DNA of 63,626 bases from Chloroflexota bacterium (GTDB lineage: Bacteria; Chloroflexota; Anaerolineae; UBA2200): contig JAUWJD010000017.1 of assembly GCA_030607875.1 (NCBI GenBank), positions 1-63,626 on the forward strand, given 5' to 3'. Of this stretch, positions 35,086-42,087 are shown in pieces. The notes below the pieces were generated by a model. That model was not told the origin of the DNA and did not search any database. It worked only from the letters and a program-made list of their open reading frames with translations. Within the stretch, counting starts at the first letter, position 1; each line of letters opens with the position of its first letter. The position numbers and the translations under genes are program-made.

Positions 35086-35948
35086 GCGCGCTGGAAGAGC
35101 AAATCCGCAGCGCTGCACGGCAGTACCTGGAGAACGGTGACGTTTCGGTAGTCATTGGTTATGAGCGCGGGCCAAAGGGCAAAGTACGGCCGGCATTCGT
35201 CCACCAGGCCGATGACGCCGAGCGGCTGGTGTGGTCGCCAGAGTGCAATCTAAACCTGGTGACCTACCTGCACAATTACAAGCACTCGCCGCGACGCGGC
35301 GTGCCGGTTCCCAGGGTGGCTGTGGTCGTGCGGCCTTGCGACGCCCGGGCTGTCAACCTGCTGCTCCACGAGCAACAGATCAAACGCGAAAACGTAAAGG
35401 TCATCGGTGTGACCTGTGCGGGCAGCGAGGTCGACGGCGAGCTGCGCCAGGCCTGTACAGTCTGCCAGGAACGCGTGCCGGTGATCTATGACGTGTTGGT
35501 CGAGCCGGAGCAGCCCGTCGAGGTGCCCGAGGCGCAGGACGACTATGGCGACGTCGCCGAGATGGAGAGCTGGACACCCGGGGAGCGACTCGAGTACTGG
35601 GCCAAGGAGTTTGACCGCTGCATCCGCTGCTACGCCTGCCGGCAGGCTTGCCCAGGCTGCTACTGCTTCGAGTGTGTAGCGGAGCAGGTGTTTCCCCATT
35701 GGACCAGCATTGCCCTGGAGCTGCCAGAGAAGTACTTTTTCCACGTGATGAGGGCCTTCCACCTGGCCGGCCGCTGCGTCGGCTGTGACGCTTGCGAGGT
35801 AGTCTGCCCGATGGACATTCCACTCAGCAAGCTGAACCGCATGCTGGCCAAAGAGGTCGAGGCACTGTTCGGTTACCACACCGGAGATGATCCGGAGACG
35901 CTGCCACCACTGGCGACGTTTAGTCCTGAAGAACGGCTGCGACTGTAG
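35082..35948 (+). CDS. FrhB/FdhB-like iron-sulfur protein
   Basis: 288 residues. The N-terminal half resembles the F420-hydrogenase/dehydrogenase beta family and the paired HydB/AsrA fold ([15 protein letters not shown]86). The C-terminal half has [12 protein letters not shown] (C180, 183, 186, 190), an extra CYCFEC cluster and [12 protein letters not shown] (C232, 235, 238, 242). It thus carries at least two 4Fe-4S clusters. It overlaps mvhD by four bases. No catalytic subunit of a hydrogenase or formate dehydrogenase is adjacent, so it is probably a relay subunit. Confidence 0.75.
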   Translation: MSALEEQIRSAARQYLENGDVSVVIGYERGPKGKVRPAFVHQADDAERLVWSPECNLNLVTYLHNYKHSPRRGVPVPRVAVVVRPCDARAVNLLLHEQQIKRENVKVIGVTCAGSEVDGELRQACTVCQERVPVIYDVLVEPEQPVEVPEAQDDYGDVAEMESWTPGERLEYWAKEFDRCIRCYACRQACPGCYCFECVAEQVFPHWTSIALELPEKYFFHVMRAFHLAGRCVGCDACEVVCPMDIPLSKLNRMLAKEVEALFGYHTGDDPETLPPLATFSPEERLRL

Positions 35949-35962
35949 GGGGTAGAGAGAGA

Positions 35963-36985
35963 ATGAAAGTGTTGACCCAAGCTCAACTGAACGAATGGCT
36001 GAACCATCTGGCCGAACGATTCACCCTGGCAGCTCCGGTGAACGTGCAAGGCAAGCTCCTCTACCGCCAGGTCGACGACAGCAGCGGGATAGCCTGGGGA
36101 TTTGAGCGCACAGACATGTCACCCAAGACCTGGACCTTCCCGGCCACAGAGCCAATCCTGATCATCGAGCAAGGGGCGGAGACCAGGCTCGACGATGCGC
36201 CCGCTCCTGCGCCCACGGTGGTTTTTGGCGTGCGGCCGTGCGACGCGCGCGGAGCGCTGGCCATTGACGCCCTGTTCCTGGACAAGGAGCCCAGCGACGG
36301 CCAGTACGCACGGCACCGCGAGGCGACGACCCTGATCGGCCTGGCCTGCCCACAGATGTGGGATTCCTGCTTCTGCACGGTCGTTGGCGGTGCGCCAAAC
36401 AGCACCGAGGGGCTGGACCTCCTGCTGACCGAGGTGGATGGCAGCGATGGCGCGGCGTACGCCGTGCAGATAATCAGCGAAAAGGGCGAAAAGTTGGCTG
36501 CCGGCATGCCTGGCGAGGAGAAGGGCGTCTCGCTGCCCAAGCCCAGGCTGGCCAAAGGGCTACCAACGCTGCCTGCCAGCCAGGAATGGAAGGCACAGTT
36601 CAACGAGACCTTCTGGAAGCAGGTCACCGAGCGCTGCCTGGGATGCCGGGCTTGCACCTTCGTCTGCCCCACCTGCCGCTGCTTCGACGTGCGCGACGAA
36701 GTGGTCTCCCGGCAGCCGGGGCGAACGGTGCTCCAGCGGCTGCGCGCCTGGGACGCCTGCACGTCGGCGCCATACCGGCGCATCGCTGGCGGGCACAATC
36801 CCCGGCCCACACAGCACTCGCGCTTGCGCAACCGATTCTACTGCAAGTTCATGTACTACCCAGACGATTTTGGCCCACTGGGCTGCGTCGGCTGCGGGCG
36901 CTGCATTGAGGCTTGCCCGGTGAACATTGACATCCTGGAAGTGATCGCCGGTGTGGAACAACTCGCTGCAAGCGGATCTTCTTGA
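35963..36985 (+). CDS. Sulfhydrogenase beta / anaerobic sulfite reductase A-like Fe-S protein (HydB/AsrA)
   Basis: 340 residues. VVFGVRPCDARGALAID (residues about 88-104) is the hallmark of the HydB/AsrA family; CLGCRACTFVCPTC and GCVGCGRCIEACP mark two 4Fe-4S clusters. In sulfhydrogenase and AsrABC this subunit passes electrons between the NAD(P)H-oxidising flavoprotein (encoded by the next gene) and the catalytic subunit. Here the catalytic partner is presumably the HdrA/HdrCB complex. Confidence 0.82.
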   Translation: MKVLTQAQLNEWLNHLAERFTLAAPVNVQGKLLYRQVDDSSGIAWGFERTDMSPKTWTFPATEPILIIEQGAETRLDDAPAPAPTVVFGVRPCDARGALAIDALFLDKEPSDGQYARHREATTLIGLACPQMWDSCFCTVVGGAPNSTEGLDLLLTEVDGSDGAAYAVQIISEKGEKLAAGMPGEEKGVSLPKPRLAKGLPTLPASQEWKAQFNETFWKQVTERCLGCRACTFVCPTCRCFDVRDEVVSRQPGRTVLQRLRAWDACTSAPYRRIAGGHNPRPTQHSRLRNRFYCKFMYYPDDFGPLGCVGCGRCIEACPVNIDILEVIAGVEQLAASGSS

Positions 36986-36994
36986 GGTGTGAAG

Positions 36995-37837
36995 ATGACC
37001 CATTCTCTACCCAATCCTATGAAACCCCACCTGGCGACGCTGGTCGGCGTGAGAAACCTGGCGACGGGCATCAAGTTGTTCCAGGTGAAGATTGACGACG
37101 CTGAAGTAATGCGCCGTTTCGACTACACACCTGGCCAGTTCGCCGAAATCTCGGCGTTCGGCGTAGGTGAATCGCCCATTGGCATCGCTTCCATACGGGC
37201 GCGCAGCGAGGCCATCGAGTTCGCCGTCAACCGCGTCGGCACGGTGACCGAAACGTTGCACCGCCTGGATGTGGGAGACAAGATCGGCCTTCGCGGGCCC
37301 CTGGGCAACGGCTTCCCAATGGAGCAGTTCAAGGGCAAGAACATCGTCGTACTGGGCGGAGGCATCGGCGGCGCCCCGCTGCGCCCGGTCGTCCAGACCA
37401 TCCTGCACAACCGCTCCGACTACGGCAAGCTGTCCATCTTCTGGGCAGCCCGCACCCCCGACCTGCTGGTGTTCACCGACGAGTACGACGAGTGGCGCGC
37501 CGCGCCCAACACTGAACTGCATCTCACGGTGGACAAGGCCACCCCGGACTGGCTGCACAAGGAGGGGCTGATCACAACGCTGGTTGAGGAGGTGGCACCA
37601 TCGGCCGAAAACGCCATCTCCATCACCTGCGGTCCGCCGATCATGATCAAGTTCGCCATGCTGAGCTTGCAGAAGCTGGGCTTTGCCTCGGAACAGAACT
37701 GGGTCACCCTGGAAGCCAAGATGAAGTGCGGCATCGGCAAGTGCGGGCGCTGCAACATCGGTGACAAGTTCATCTGCCTGGATGGACCGATCTTTCGCTT
37801 TGACCAGGTTCAGCAATTCCTGGAAAGCTTTGTATAA
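36995..37837 (+). CDS. FAD/NAD(P)-binding oxidoreductase (HydG/AsrB-like)
   Basis: 280 residues; the ATG at 36995 lies 7 bases after GAGG and is preferred to GTG 36989. The ferredoxin-NADP reductase fold is visible: FAD-binding TPGQFAEIS, NAD(P) motif GGGIGGAPLRP, GPPIMI and a C-terminal 2Fe-2S site CGIGKCGRC with a fourth Cys in FICLDGP. AsrB/HydG proteins exchange electrons with NAD(P)H. It gives the Hdr complex a second, separate route to NAD(P) besides the GltD insert. Confidence 0.85.
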   Translation: MTHSLPNPMKPHLATLVGVRNLATGIKLFQVKIDDAEVMRRFDYTPGQFAEISAFGVGESPIGIASIRARSEAIEFAVNRVGTVTETLHRLDVGDKIGLRGPLGNGFPMEQFKGKNIVVLGGGIGGAPLRPVVQTILHNRSDYGKLSIFWAARTPDLLVFTDEYDEWRAAPNTELHLTVDKATPDWLHKEGLITTLVEEVAPSAENAISITCGPPIMIKFAMLSLQKLGFASEQNWVTLEAKMKCGIGKCGRCNIGDKFICLDGPIFRFDQVQQFLESFV

Positions 37838-37872
37838 TAGCACCTACAACACACACCCGCGGGAGGGCAAGC

Positions 37873-38298
37873 ATGACCACAATTGACAAGTTCGAGTTTC
37901 CCGACGAGCTGTACTACACCAAGGAGCACATTTGGGCCCGCGTCGAGGGGAACGTGGCAACCATCGGCATCTCTCAGTTCGGAGCAGAACTCGCTGGCGA
38001 GATCGTCTACGTCGAGATACCCATGGTCGGGCGAGAAGTGAAGCAGGGTGAACCCTTCATGTCCATGGAGTCCGGCAAGTGGGTCGGCCGGGTCAAGGCA
38101 CCGATCAGCGGCAAGATCGTCGAGGCCAACGAAGAGATCGAATGGGAAAGCACTCTGGTGAACGAGGACCCCTACGGGCAGGGCTGGCTGGCCAAAATCG
38201 AGATGGCAGACGCAAGCCAACTGGACAGCGTGCTGCGTGCGGATTCTAAAGAGTTCGCCGCAATGATCGCCGCAGACCGGGAAAAATACGACAAGTAG
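37873..38298 (+). CDS. lbpA: GcvH-like lipoate-binding protein (LbpA candidate)
   Basis: 141 residues. It has the lipoyl domain fold of glycine cleavage H protein, with the lipoylated lysine in SMESGKWVG (K69). No gcvT or gcvP is nearby; instead it stands between an Hdr complex and a lipoate ligase. That is the context of LbpA, the lipoyl carrier that holds sulfur intermediates in the sHdr sulfur-oxidation pathway. It could otherwise be an ordinary GcvH, but context argues against that. Confidence 0.83.
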   Translation: MTTIDKFEFPDELYYTKEHIWARVEGNVATIGISQFGAELAGEIVYVEIPMVGREVKQGEPFMSMESGKWVGRVKAPISGKIVEANEEIEWESTLVNEDPYGQGWLAKIEMADASQLDSVLRADSKEFAAMIAADREKYDK

Positions 38299-38489
38299 CA
38301 GCGCCCCGTTCGTTTCCCCGCGCTAAACTGTTGCCGTGGACAGCTTCAGGGGTCTCTTTGGAGGACCTCGTCGCTGCGTAATACGTCTCCGCAACTCTGG
38401 TCAGCGTCATGCCTGCACGCTCGTCGGCTGGCACGACACCATTGGGCACATGGCTCGCTGGCCTGGGCATAACTGACAGAGGAACACAC

Positions 38490-39530
38490 ATGAAACTCTA
38501 CCATCTGAAGCACGTCCCGTGGCTGGACTCACAACTGCTCTACCATGCCATGCCCCGGGTGGGCCTCGAGGGCATCCTCATCCTGGCCCCGGCGGAGCCT
38601 TACGTCTGCATCGGCTTCCACCAGGATCTGATGCAGGACGTCGACGTGGCCTACTGCCAGGAGCACGACATCCCCATCTTCCGCCGCGAGGTGGGTGGGG
38701 GAGCAGTTTACCTGGACGGCAACCAGATCTTTTACCAGATCGTGGTGCACAAGGACAATCCGATCGCGCACGGCGACAAGGCCAGGTTTTACGAGCGCTT
38801 GCTGCAGCCAGTAGCCGAGGCATATGACGACCTTGGCGTGCCTGCCCGCTACCGCCCGATCAACGACATTATCACGACCGCAGGGCGCAAGATCTCTGGC
38901 AATGGCGCAGCTACCATCGGAGATTATGTCATCCTGGTCGGCAACCTGATCGCCGACTTTGACTACGAGAGCATGGCGCACGTGCTGCGCGTGCCCGACG
39001 AGAAATTCCGCGACAAGATATTCAAGAGCATGCGCCAGAACCTGACCACGCTCAAGCGCGAGACAGGGCGTATGCCAGAGTGGGACGAGATGACCAAGCC
39101 GCTGCTCGCCCGCTTCGAAAAAGTGCTGGGCCCGCTCGAGCCGGCTGCCCTGCCCCATGCGGTGCGCGAGAAGGCCAAAGCGCTGAAGCCGCTGTTCCTG
39201 AGCGAGGAATGGCTGCACAAGAAAGGAAGGCGCCGCCCAGGGCGCGATGTCAAGATCGCCGCTGGAGTGAACGTGATTCAGCGCCTGCACAAGGCGCCCG
39301 GTGGTCTGCTGCGGGCCACGATCGAGGTCAAGGGCGACCGCCTGACGAGCGTATCGCTGTCTGGCGACTTTTTTGCCTATCCCGAAGAGGCCATAAGCAA
39401 GCTCGAATCTGCACTCTCAGGGGCCTCCTTGGAGCAGGTGGAGAGCATAGCGACCGACTTTTACGGCCACGGGGGCATCGAAACGCCTGGAGTCACGACA
39501 GAAGACTGGTTGAAGGTGTTGGTGGGATGA
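38490..39530 (+). CDS. lplA: Lipoate-protein ligase A family enzyme
   Basis: 346 residues from the ATG at 38490 (AGAGGA upstream). The ligase motif RREVGGGAVYLD and the lysine motif RKISGNGAA are both intact, and a C-terminal accessory domain (about 265-346) completes a full-length LplA. sHdr loci carry a dedicated lipoate ligase for LbpA, so LbpA at 37873 is the likely target. The stop overlaps the next start as ATGA. No LipS1, LipS2 or LipT gene is visible nearby. Confidence 0.87.
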   Translation: MKLYHLKHVPWLDSQLLYHAMPRVGLEGILILAPAEPYVCIGFHQDLMQDVDVAYCQEHDIPIFRREVGGGAVYLDGNQIFYQIVVHKDNPIAHGDKARFYERLLQPVAEAYDDLGVPARYRPINDIITTAGRKISGNGAATIGDYVILVGNLIADFDYESMAHVLRVPDEKFRDKIFKSMRQNLTTLKRETGRMPEWDEMTKPLLARFEKVLGPLEPAALPHAVREKAKALKPLFLSEEWLHKKGRRRPGRDVKIAAGVNVIQRLHKAPGGLLRATIEVKGDRLTSVSLSGDFFAYPEEAISKLESALSGASLEQVESIATDFYGHGGIETPGVTTEDWLKVLVG

Positions 39531-39943
39531 CGAATTTGGTGCGCGTGCACTATTCGGACGGCCGCGCTGAGGTGCGGATCGGGGAGCGGGTGCTGCCAGT
39601 GGATCGGCGTGACAACGAAACACGCGACTACACTTGCCCTATCGAACTGGTGTCAGCCTCATTAGGCTCTTGAATCGTACTCACCATCGCTGCGGTCGCA
39701 GAGAACAAGCAGATCAATCTCGAGAAACTCGACGTGCAGATTCAGCGCCAGACTGCGGAGGGATCTGTGTGGCAGACTTCCTTCATCATTCGCCTTGACC
39801 TGGGCCAGGGCTTGACTCAGCGTGAGCGGGTGATCCTGTTCAATTCTGCGCGCAACTGCGAGGTCTACAAGCTCTTGATTGGAAAGATGCACTTTGAGTA
39901 TGGCTGGCTCGATGGAGGGGGCCAAGCCGAGAAGCACGCGTAG
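39527..39943 (+). CDS. OsmC-like protein, probable selenoprotein (UGA = Sec49)
   Basis: Reading through the in-frame TGA at 39671-39673 gives 138 residues with continuous OsmC-family sequence on both sides: CPIELVSASLGS-[TGA]-IVLTIAAVAENKQINLE, then NCEVYKLLIGKMHFEYG. The TGA falls exactly at the peroxidatic cysteine (normally ...ASLGSC), while the resolving Cys (NCEVYK) is kept. A SECIS-like hairpin follows at 39690-39701. OsmC-like selenoproteins are known. The gene overlaps the lplA stop (ATGA), so it is the last gene of the sulfur cluster. A Cys-to-stop mutation in a pseudogene is the alternative; the lack of other lesions argues against it. Confidence 0.7.
39674..39704 (+). promoter_or_regulatory. 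SECIS-like hairpin for Sec49 of OsmC-like protein
   Basis: CTGC (39690-39693), loop GGTC (39694-39697), GCAG (39698-39701), extended by two pairs after a G.A mismatch. The loop starts 20 bases after the TGA, within the usual bacterial spacing, and begins with GG, as in the E. coli fdhF element. Confidence 0.6.
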
Positions 39944-40001
39944 GGCTCGCCCTTCCTGCTGACGCTCAACAGCGAACCCCCGAGACCGGCGGACTTTCAG
40001 C

Positions 40002-40121
40002 ATGTCGCTCAGGGACAGTCTCTTGCACATCGTGCTGTGGATCGCTATAGCGGTGCTAGCAGCCTGCCAACATCCCCCTGTTTGCCGCAGCAGACCACCC
40101 AGGCACACCATGCCTATGTAA
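40002..40121 (+). pseudogene. Orphan lipoprotein signal peptide
   Basis: An ATG at 40002 encodes a hydrophobic leader with a lipobox-like LAAC, then 17 nondescript residues before a stop. No mature protein follows. It resembles in type the orphan signal at 16338, which lies next to the other MerR copy. Confidence 0.45.
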
Positions 40122-40183
40122 CTGATGCCCCTCAGCAGCCCTGCAACTGCCAGAACGGCCATGTTGCTCCTCACAACTGGACG

Positions 40184-40206
40184 CTTCGTAGTGACGACTT
40201 CAGTCG
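40184..40206 (-). repeat. Dispersed repeat copy (inverted)
   Basis: cttcgtagtgacgacttnagtcg type element, the reverse complement of the copies at 4552-4574 and 25526-25547. Confidence 0.6.
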
Positions 40207-40239
40207 TTATCCAACGCCCCAAGTCACCATCACCAACAG

Positions 40240-40350
40240 AACCGCCAACGTCCAGCGGGCCATCCCTTTGGTCTCGCTGCTCTCCGCCAGGTCCTGCACT
40301 CTTTGAGGTGCTGCCCATCTTCTGCCAGGAGGTCGGCGGCCGGCATTTGC
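40240..40350 (+). pseudogene. Decayed MFS 5' fragment (copy 2)
   Basis: Similar to the first codons of the intact MFS gene at 42088 and colinear, without gaps, with 15917-16022. It is truncated at the same junction as copy 1, before the MerR promoter, so the deletion preceded the duplication of the MFS-remnant plus MerR segment. Confidence 0.7.
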
Positions 40351-40369
40351 GCCAGGCACCTCCGCCCGC

Positions 40370-40400
40370 TTGACTCTCCCCTTGGGGTAGGTTGTATAAT
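40370..40400 (+). promoter_or_regulatory. MerR-type promoter with 19-bp spacer
   Basis: TTGACT (40370-40375), a 19-bp spacer, TATAAT (40395-40400). The long spacer holds the imperfect palindrome ctccccttggggtag, as expected for a promoter activated by MerR-induced DNA distortion. The same structure is kept in the truncated copy at 16042-16072. Confidence 0.8.
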
Positions 40401-40445
40401 GTGCTTGCTTCTGATCAGAGGCGACTCTGTGTTGTGGAGAGGGGA

Positions 40446-41807
40446 ATGCTCAAGATTGGTGACTTTGCCAAGCTGGCGCGAGTCTCAGTCAAGACGCTGC
40501 GGCACTATGGCAAGCTCGGCCTGCTGAAGCCAGCCTGGGTCGACCGCTTCACCGGCTACCGCTACTACGCGCTGCAGCAGTTGCCCCGCCTGAACCGCAT
40601 CCTGGCACTGAAGGACCTGGGGTTCTCCCTGCAGGAGGTGCGGCTGCTGCTGCGTGACGACGGGGCAGCGGCGGAGATCCGGGGCATGCTGCGTTTGAAG
40701 CAGGCGGAGCTGGAGCGGTTGGTGGGGTCAGAGCAGGCCCGGCTGGAACGGGTCGAGGCCCGGCTTCGACGGATCGAGCAGGAAGGCCAGATGCCGGACT
40801 ATGAGGTGGTGCTCAAGTCTGTGCCTCCGCGCAGAGTCCTCGGCATCCGGGGGGTCATCCCGGGTTACCCCGAGGTAGGTCGTCTCTTCGACAAACTGGA
40901 AAAGTACCTCGAGCATCACGGGCTGGCGACAGACGCGCTGGCTCCCCGCATTGCCGTCTACTATGAGACGCAGGGCGGCGAGCAGGGAATCGATGCCGAG
41001 GTGGCCGTGCCCGTCGCTGCCGCCAGGGCCAAGCCCCCCGCCGTGGTGCATGAGCTGCCGGGCGTCAAAGCGATGGCTTGTCTCGTACACCCAGGCGGGT
41101 ACGACTCGCTGGGGGATGCGTACAGCGCCGCCATGGTCTGGATCGAGGGCAACGGCTACCGGGTGGCGGGCCCGATCCGAGAGGTGTACCTCCACGAGCC
41201 CCACGTCTGGCCGAGCGCGGCGCCTTGCCGAAGGCAAGATGTCCCACAGTCTCGCGGGGGTACGCGAGACGCTGCGCGGCCAATCATCGACGTGCAGTTC
41301 CCTGTGGAAAGGAAGCCTGTTTCGACCTACGTTTTGCTTCGAAAGGAGGAAGGTGAGATGCAACCCAAGATCGTACACAAGCCCGAGTTCACGGCCGTAG
41401 GGATGGAGTACCTGGGCAAGAACGAGAAAGAAGAGATCAAGCAGATGTGGCAGGTGTTCGTGCCGCGCATAAGGGAGATCAAGCACGCCAACTTCACCTG
41501 GGGGACGTATGGCATCTGCAGAGACTTGCCGGAGGGAGAGGGAGTGAACTACCTGGCCGGCGTAGAGGTGGACAAAGTCGAAGATGTGCCCGAGGGGATG
41601 GTCGTGTGGACGGTGCCGGAGCAGACGTACGCCGTCTTCACATGCACGCTGCCAACCCTGCATGATGCCTACCGGCACGCCTTCGAGACCTGGCTGCCCC
41701 AGTCAGAGCACAAGCGCGGGGATGGCCCTGACTTTGAGTTGTACACTGAAGAGTTCGATCCGGACGTAGCCGACTCAAAGATGTACATCTACGTGCCCAT
41801 CAAGTAG
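40446..41807 (+). CDS. MerR-family regulator fused to two GyrI-like effector-binding domains
   Basis: 453 residues. MerR HTH (1-70), dimerisation helix (75-115), first GyrI-like domain (about 120-290), then a second, distinct GyrI/AraC-effector-binding domain (305-453). An aaaggaggaaggtgag site followed by ATG at 41358 starts the second domain, so it was probably a separate gene that fused in frame and may still be translated alone. A roughly 60-bp double-hairpin element (41221-41280) is inserted in frame in the first GyrI domain. By analogy with BmrR it would bind hydrophobic cations and activate the MFS gene downstream. Confidence 0.82.
   Translation: MLKIGDFAKLARVSVKTLRHYGKLGLLKPAWVDRFTGYRYYALQQLPRLNRILALKDLGFSLQEVRLLLRDDGAAAEIRGMLRLKQAELERLVGSEQARLERVEARLRRIEQEGQMPDYEVVLKSVPPRRVLGIRGVIPGYPEVGRLFDKLEKYLEHHGLATDALAPRIAVYYETQGGEQGIDAEVAVPVAAARAKPPAVVHELPGVKAMACLVHPGGYDSLGDAYSAAMVWIEGNGYRVAGPIREVYLHEPHVWPSAAPCRRQDVPQSRGGTRDAARPIIDVQFPVERKPVSTYVLLRKEEGEMQPKIVHKPEFTAVGMEYLGKNEKEEIKQMWQVFVPRIREIKHANFTWGTYGICRDLPEGEGVNYLAGVEVDKVEDVPEGMVVWTVPEQTYAVFTCTLPTLHDAYRHAFETWLPQSEHKRGDGPDFELYTEEFDPDVADSKMYIYVPIK
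41221..41280 (+). repeat. In-frame double-hairpin insertion element, copy A
   Basis: CTTGCC gaa GGCAAG (41224-41238), spacer atgtcccacagt, then GTCTCGCG ggggta CGCGAGAC (41249-41270). The same pieces, inverted and circularly permuted, form copy B at 45468-45530. It adds about 20 residues to the host protein without breaking the frame. Confidence 0.8.
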
Positions 41808-41814
41808 TGACCGT

Positions 41815-41835
41815 CTCGCCTCAGGTGGAGGCGAG
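41815..41835 (+). terminator. Hairpin after the MerR gene
   Basis: CTCGCCTC / GAGGCGAG arms with a 5-base loop, 7 bases after the stop. A second imperfect hairpin with 13-base arms follows (41876-41919). Neither has a clear U-tract, so termination is plausible but not certain. Confidence 0.45.
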
Positions 41836-42014
41836 GAGCGATCACACTTGACACGCTGAACCGTGCTGGGCCACTGCGCCGCGTCGCCCCTCCCTCAGAC
41901 TGGCGAGGCGTCGCGGCGCTTCTGTCTGCACGGAGCGCACACCTGCCACCCACGGCTGCCGCGTCGCGCCCACAGCAGGGCGAAGTGAGGACATCCCCTT
42001 CATGATCCCAAGTC

Positions 42015-42058
42015 GTGACCTCTGGCACTTGCGCATGTGACCTCGAAACGGGTATACT
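42015..42058 (+). promoter_or_regulatory. Promoter/operator of the MFS gene
   Basis: TTGCGC (42029-42034), 18-bp spacer, TATACT (42053-42058), with GTGACC at 42015-42020 and again in the spacer (42037-42042). The block is conserved in decayed copy 1 (about 15783-15830). The long spacer again fits MerR-type control. Confidence 0.6.
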
Positions 42059-42087
42059 GCCCAGCACAAACACACCAGGAGGCGCAC

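Noticed and set aside
37873-38298. Ordinary glycine-cleavage H protein
   Set aside because: No gcvT or gcvP nearby, and it sits between Hdr-complex genes and a lipoate ligase; LbpA is the better reading, though phylogeny is needed.
39671-39673. TGA as evidence that the OsmC-like gene is a pseudogene
   Set aside because: The codon is exactly at the catalytic Cys, family sequence continues in the same frame, and a SECIS-like hairpin follows; the same pattern occurs again at 59516. Nonsense mutation remains possible but is less likely.
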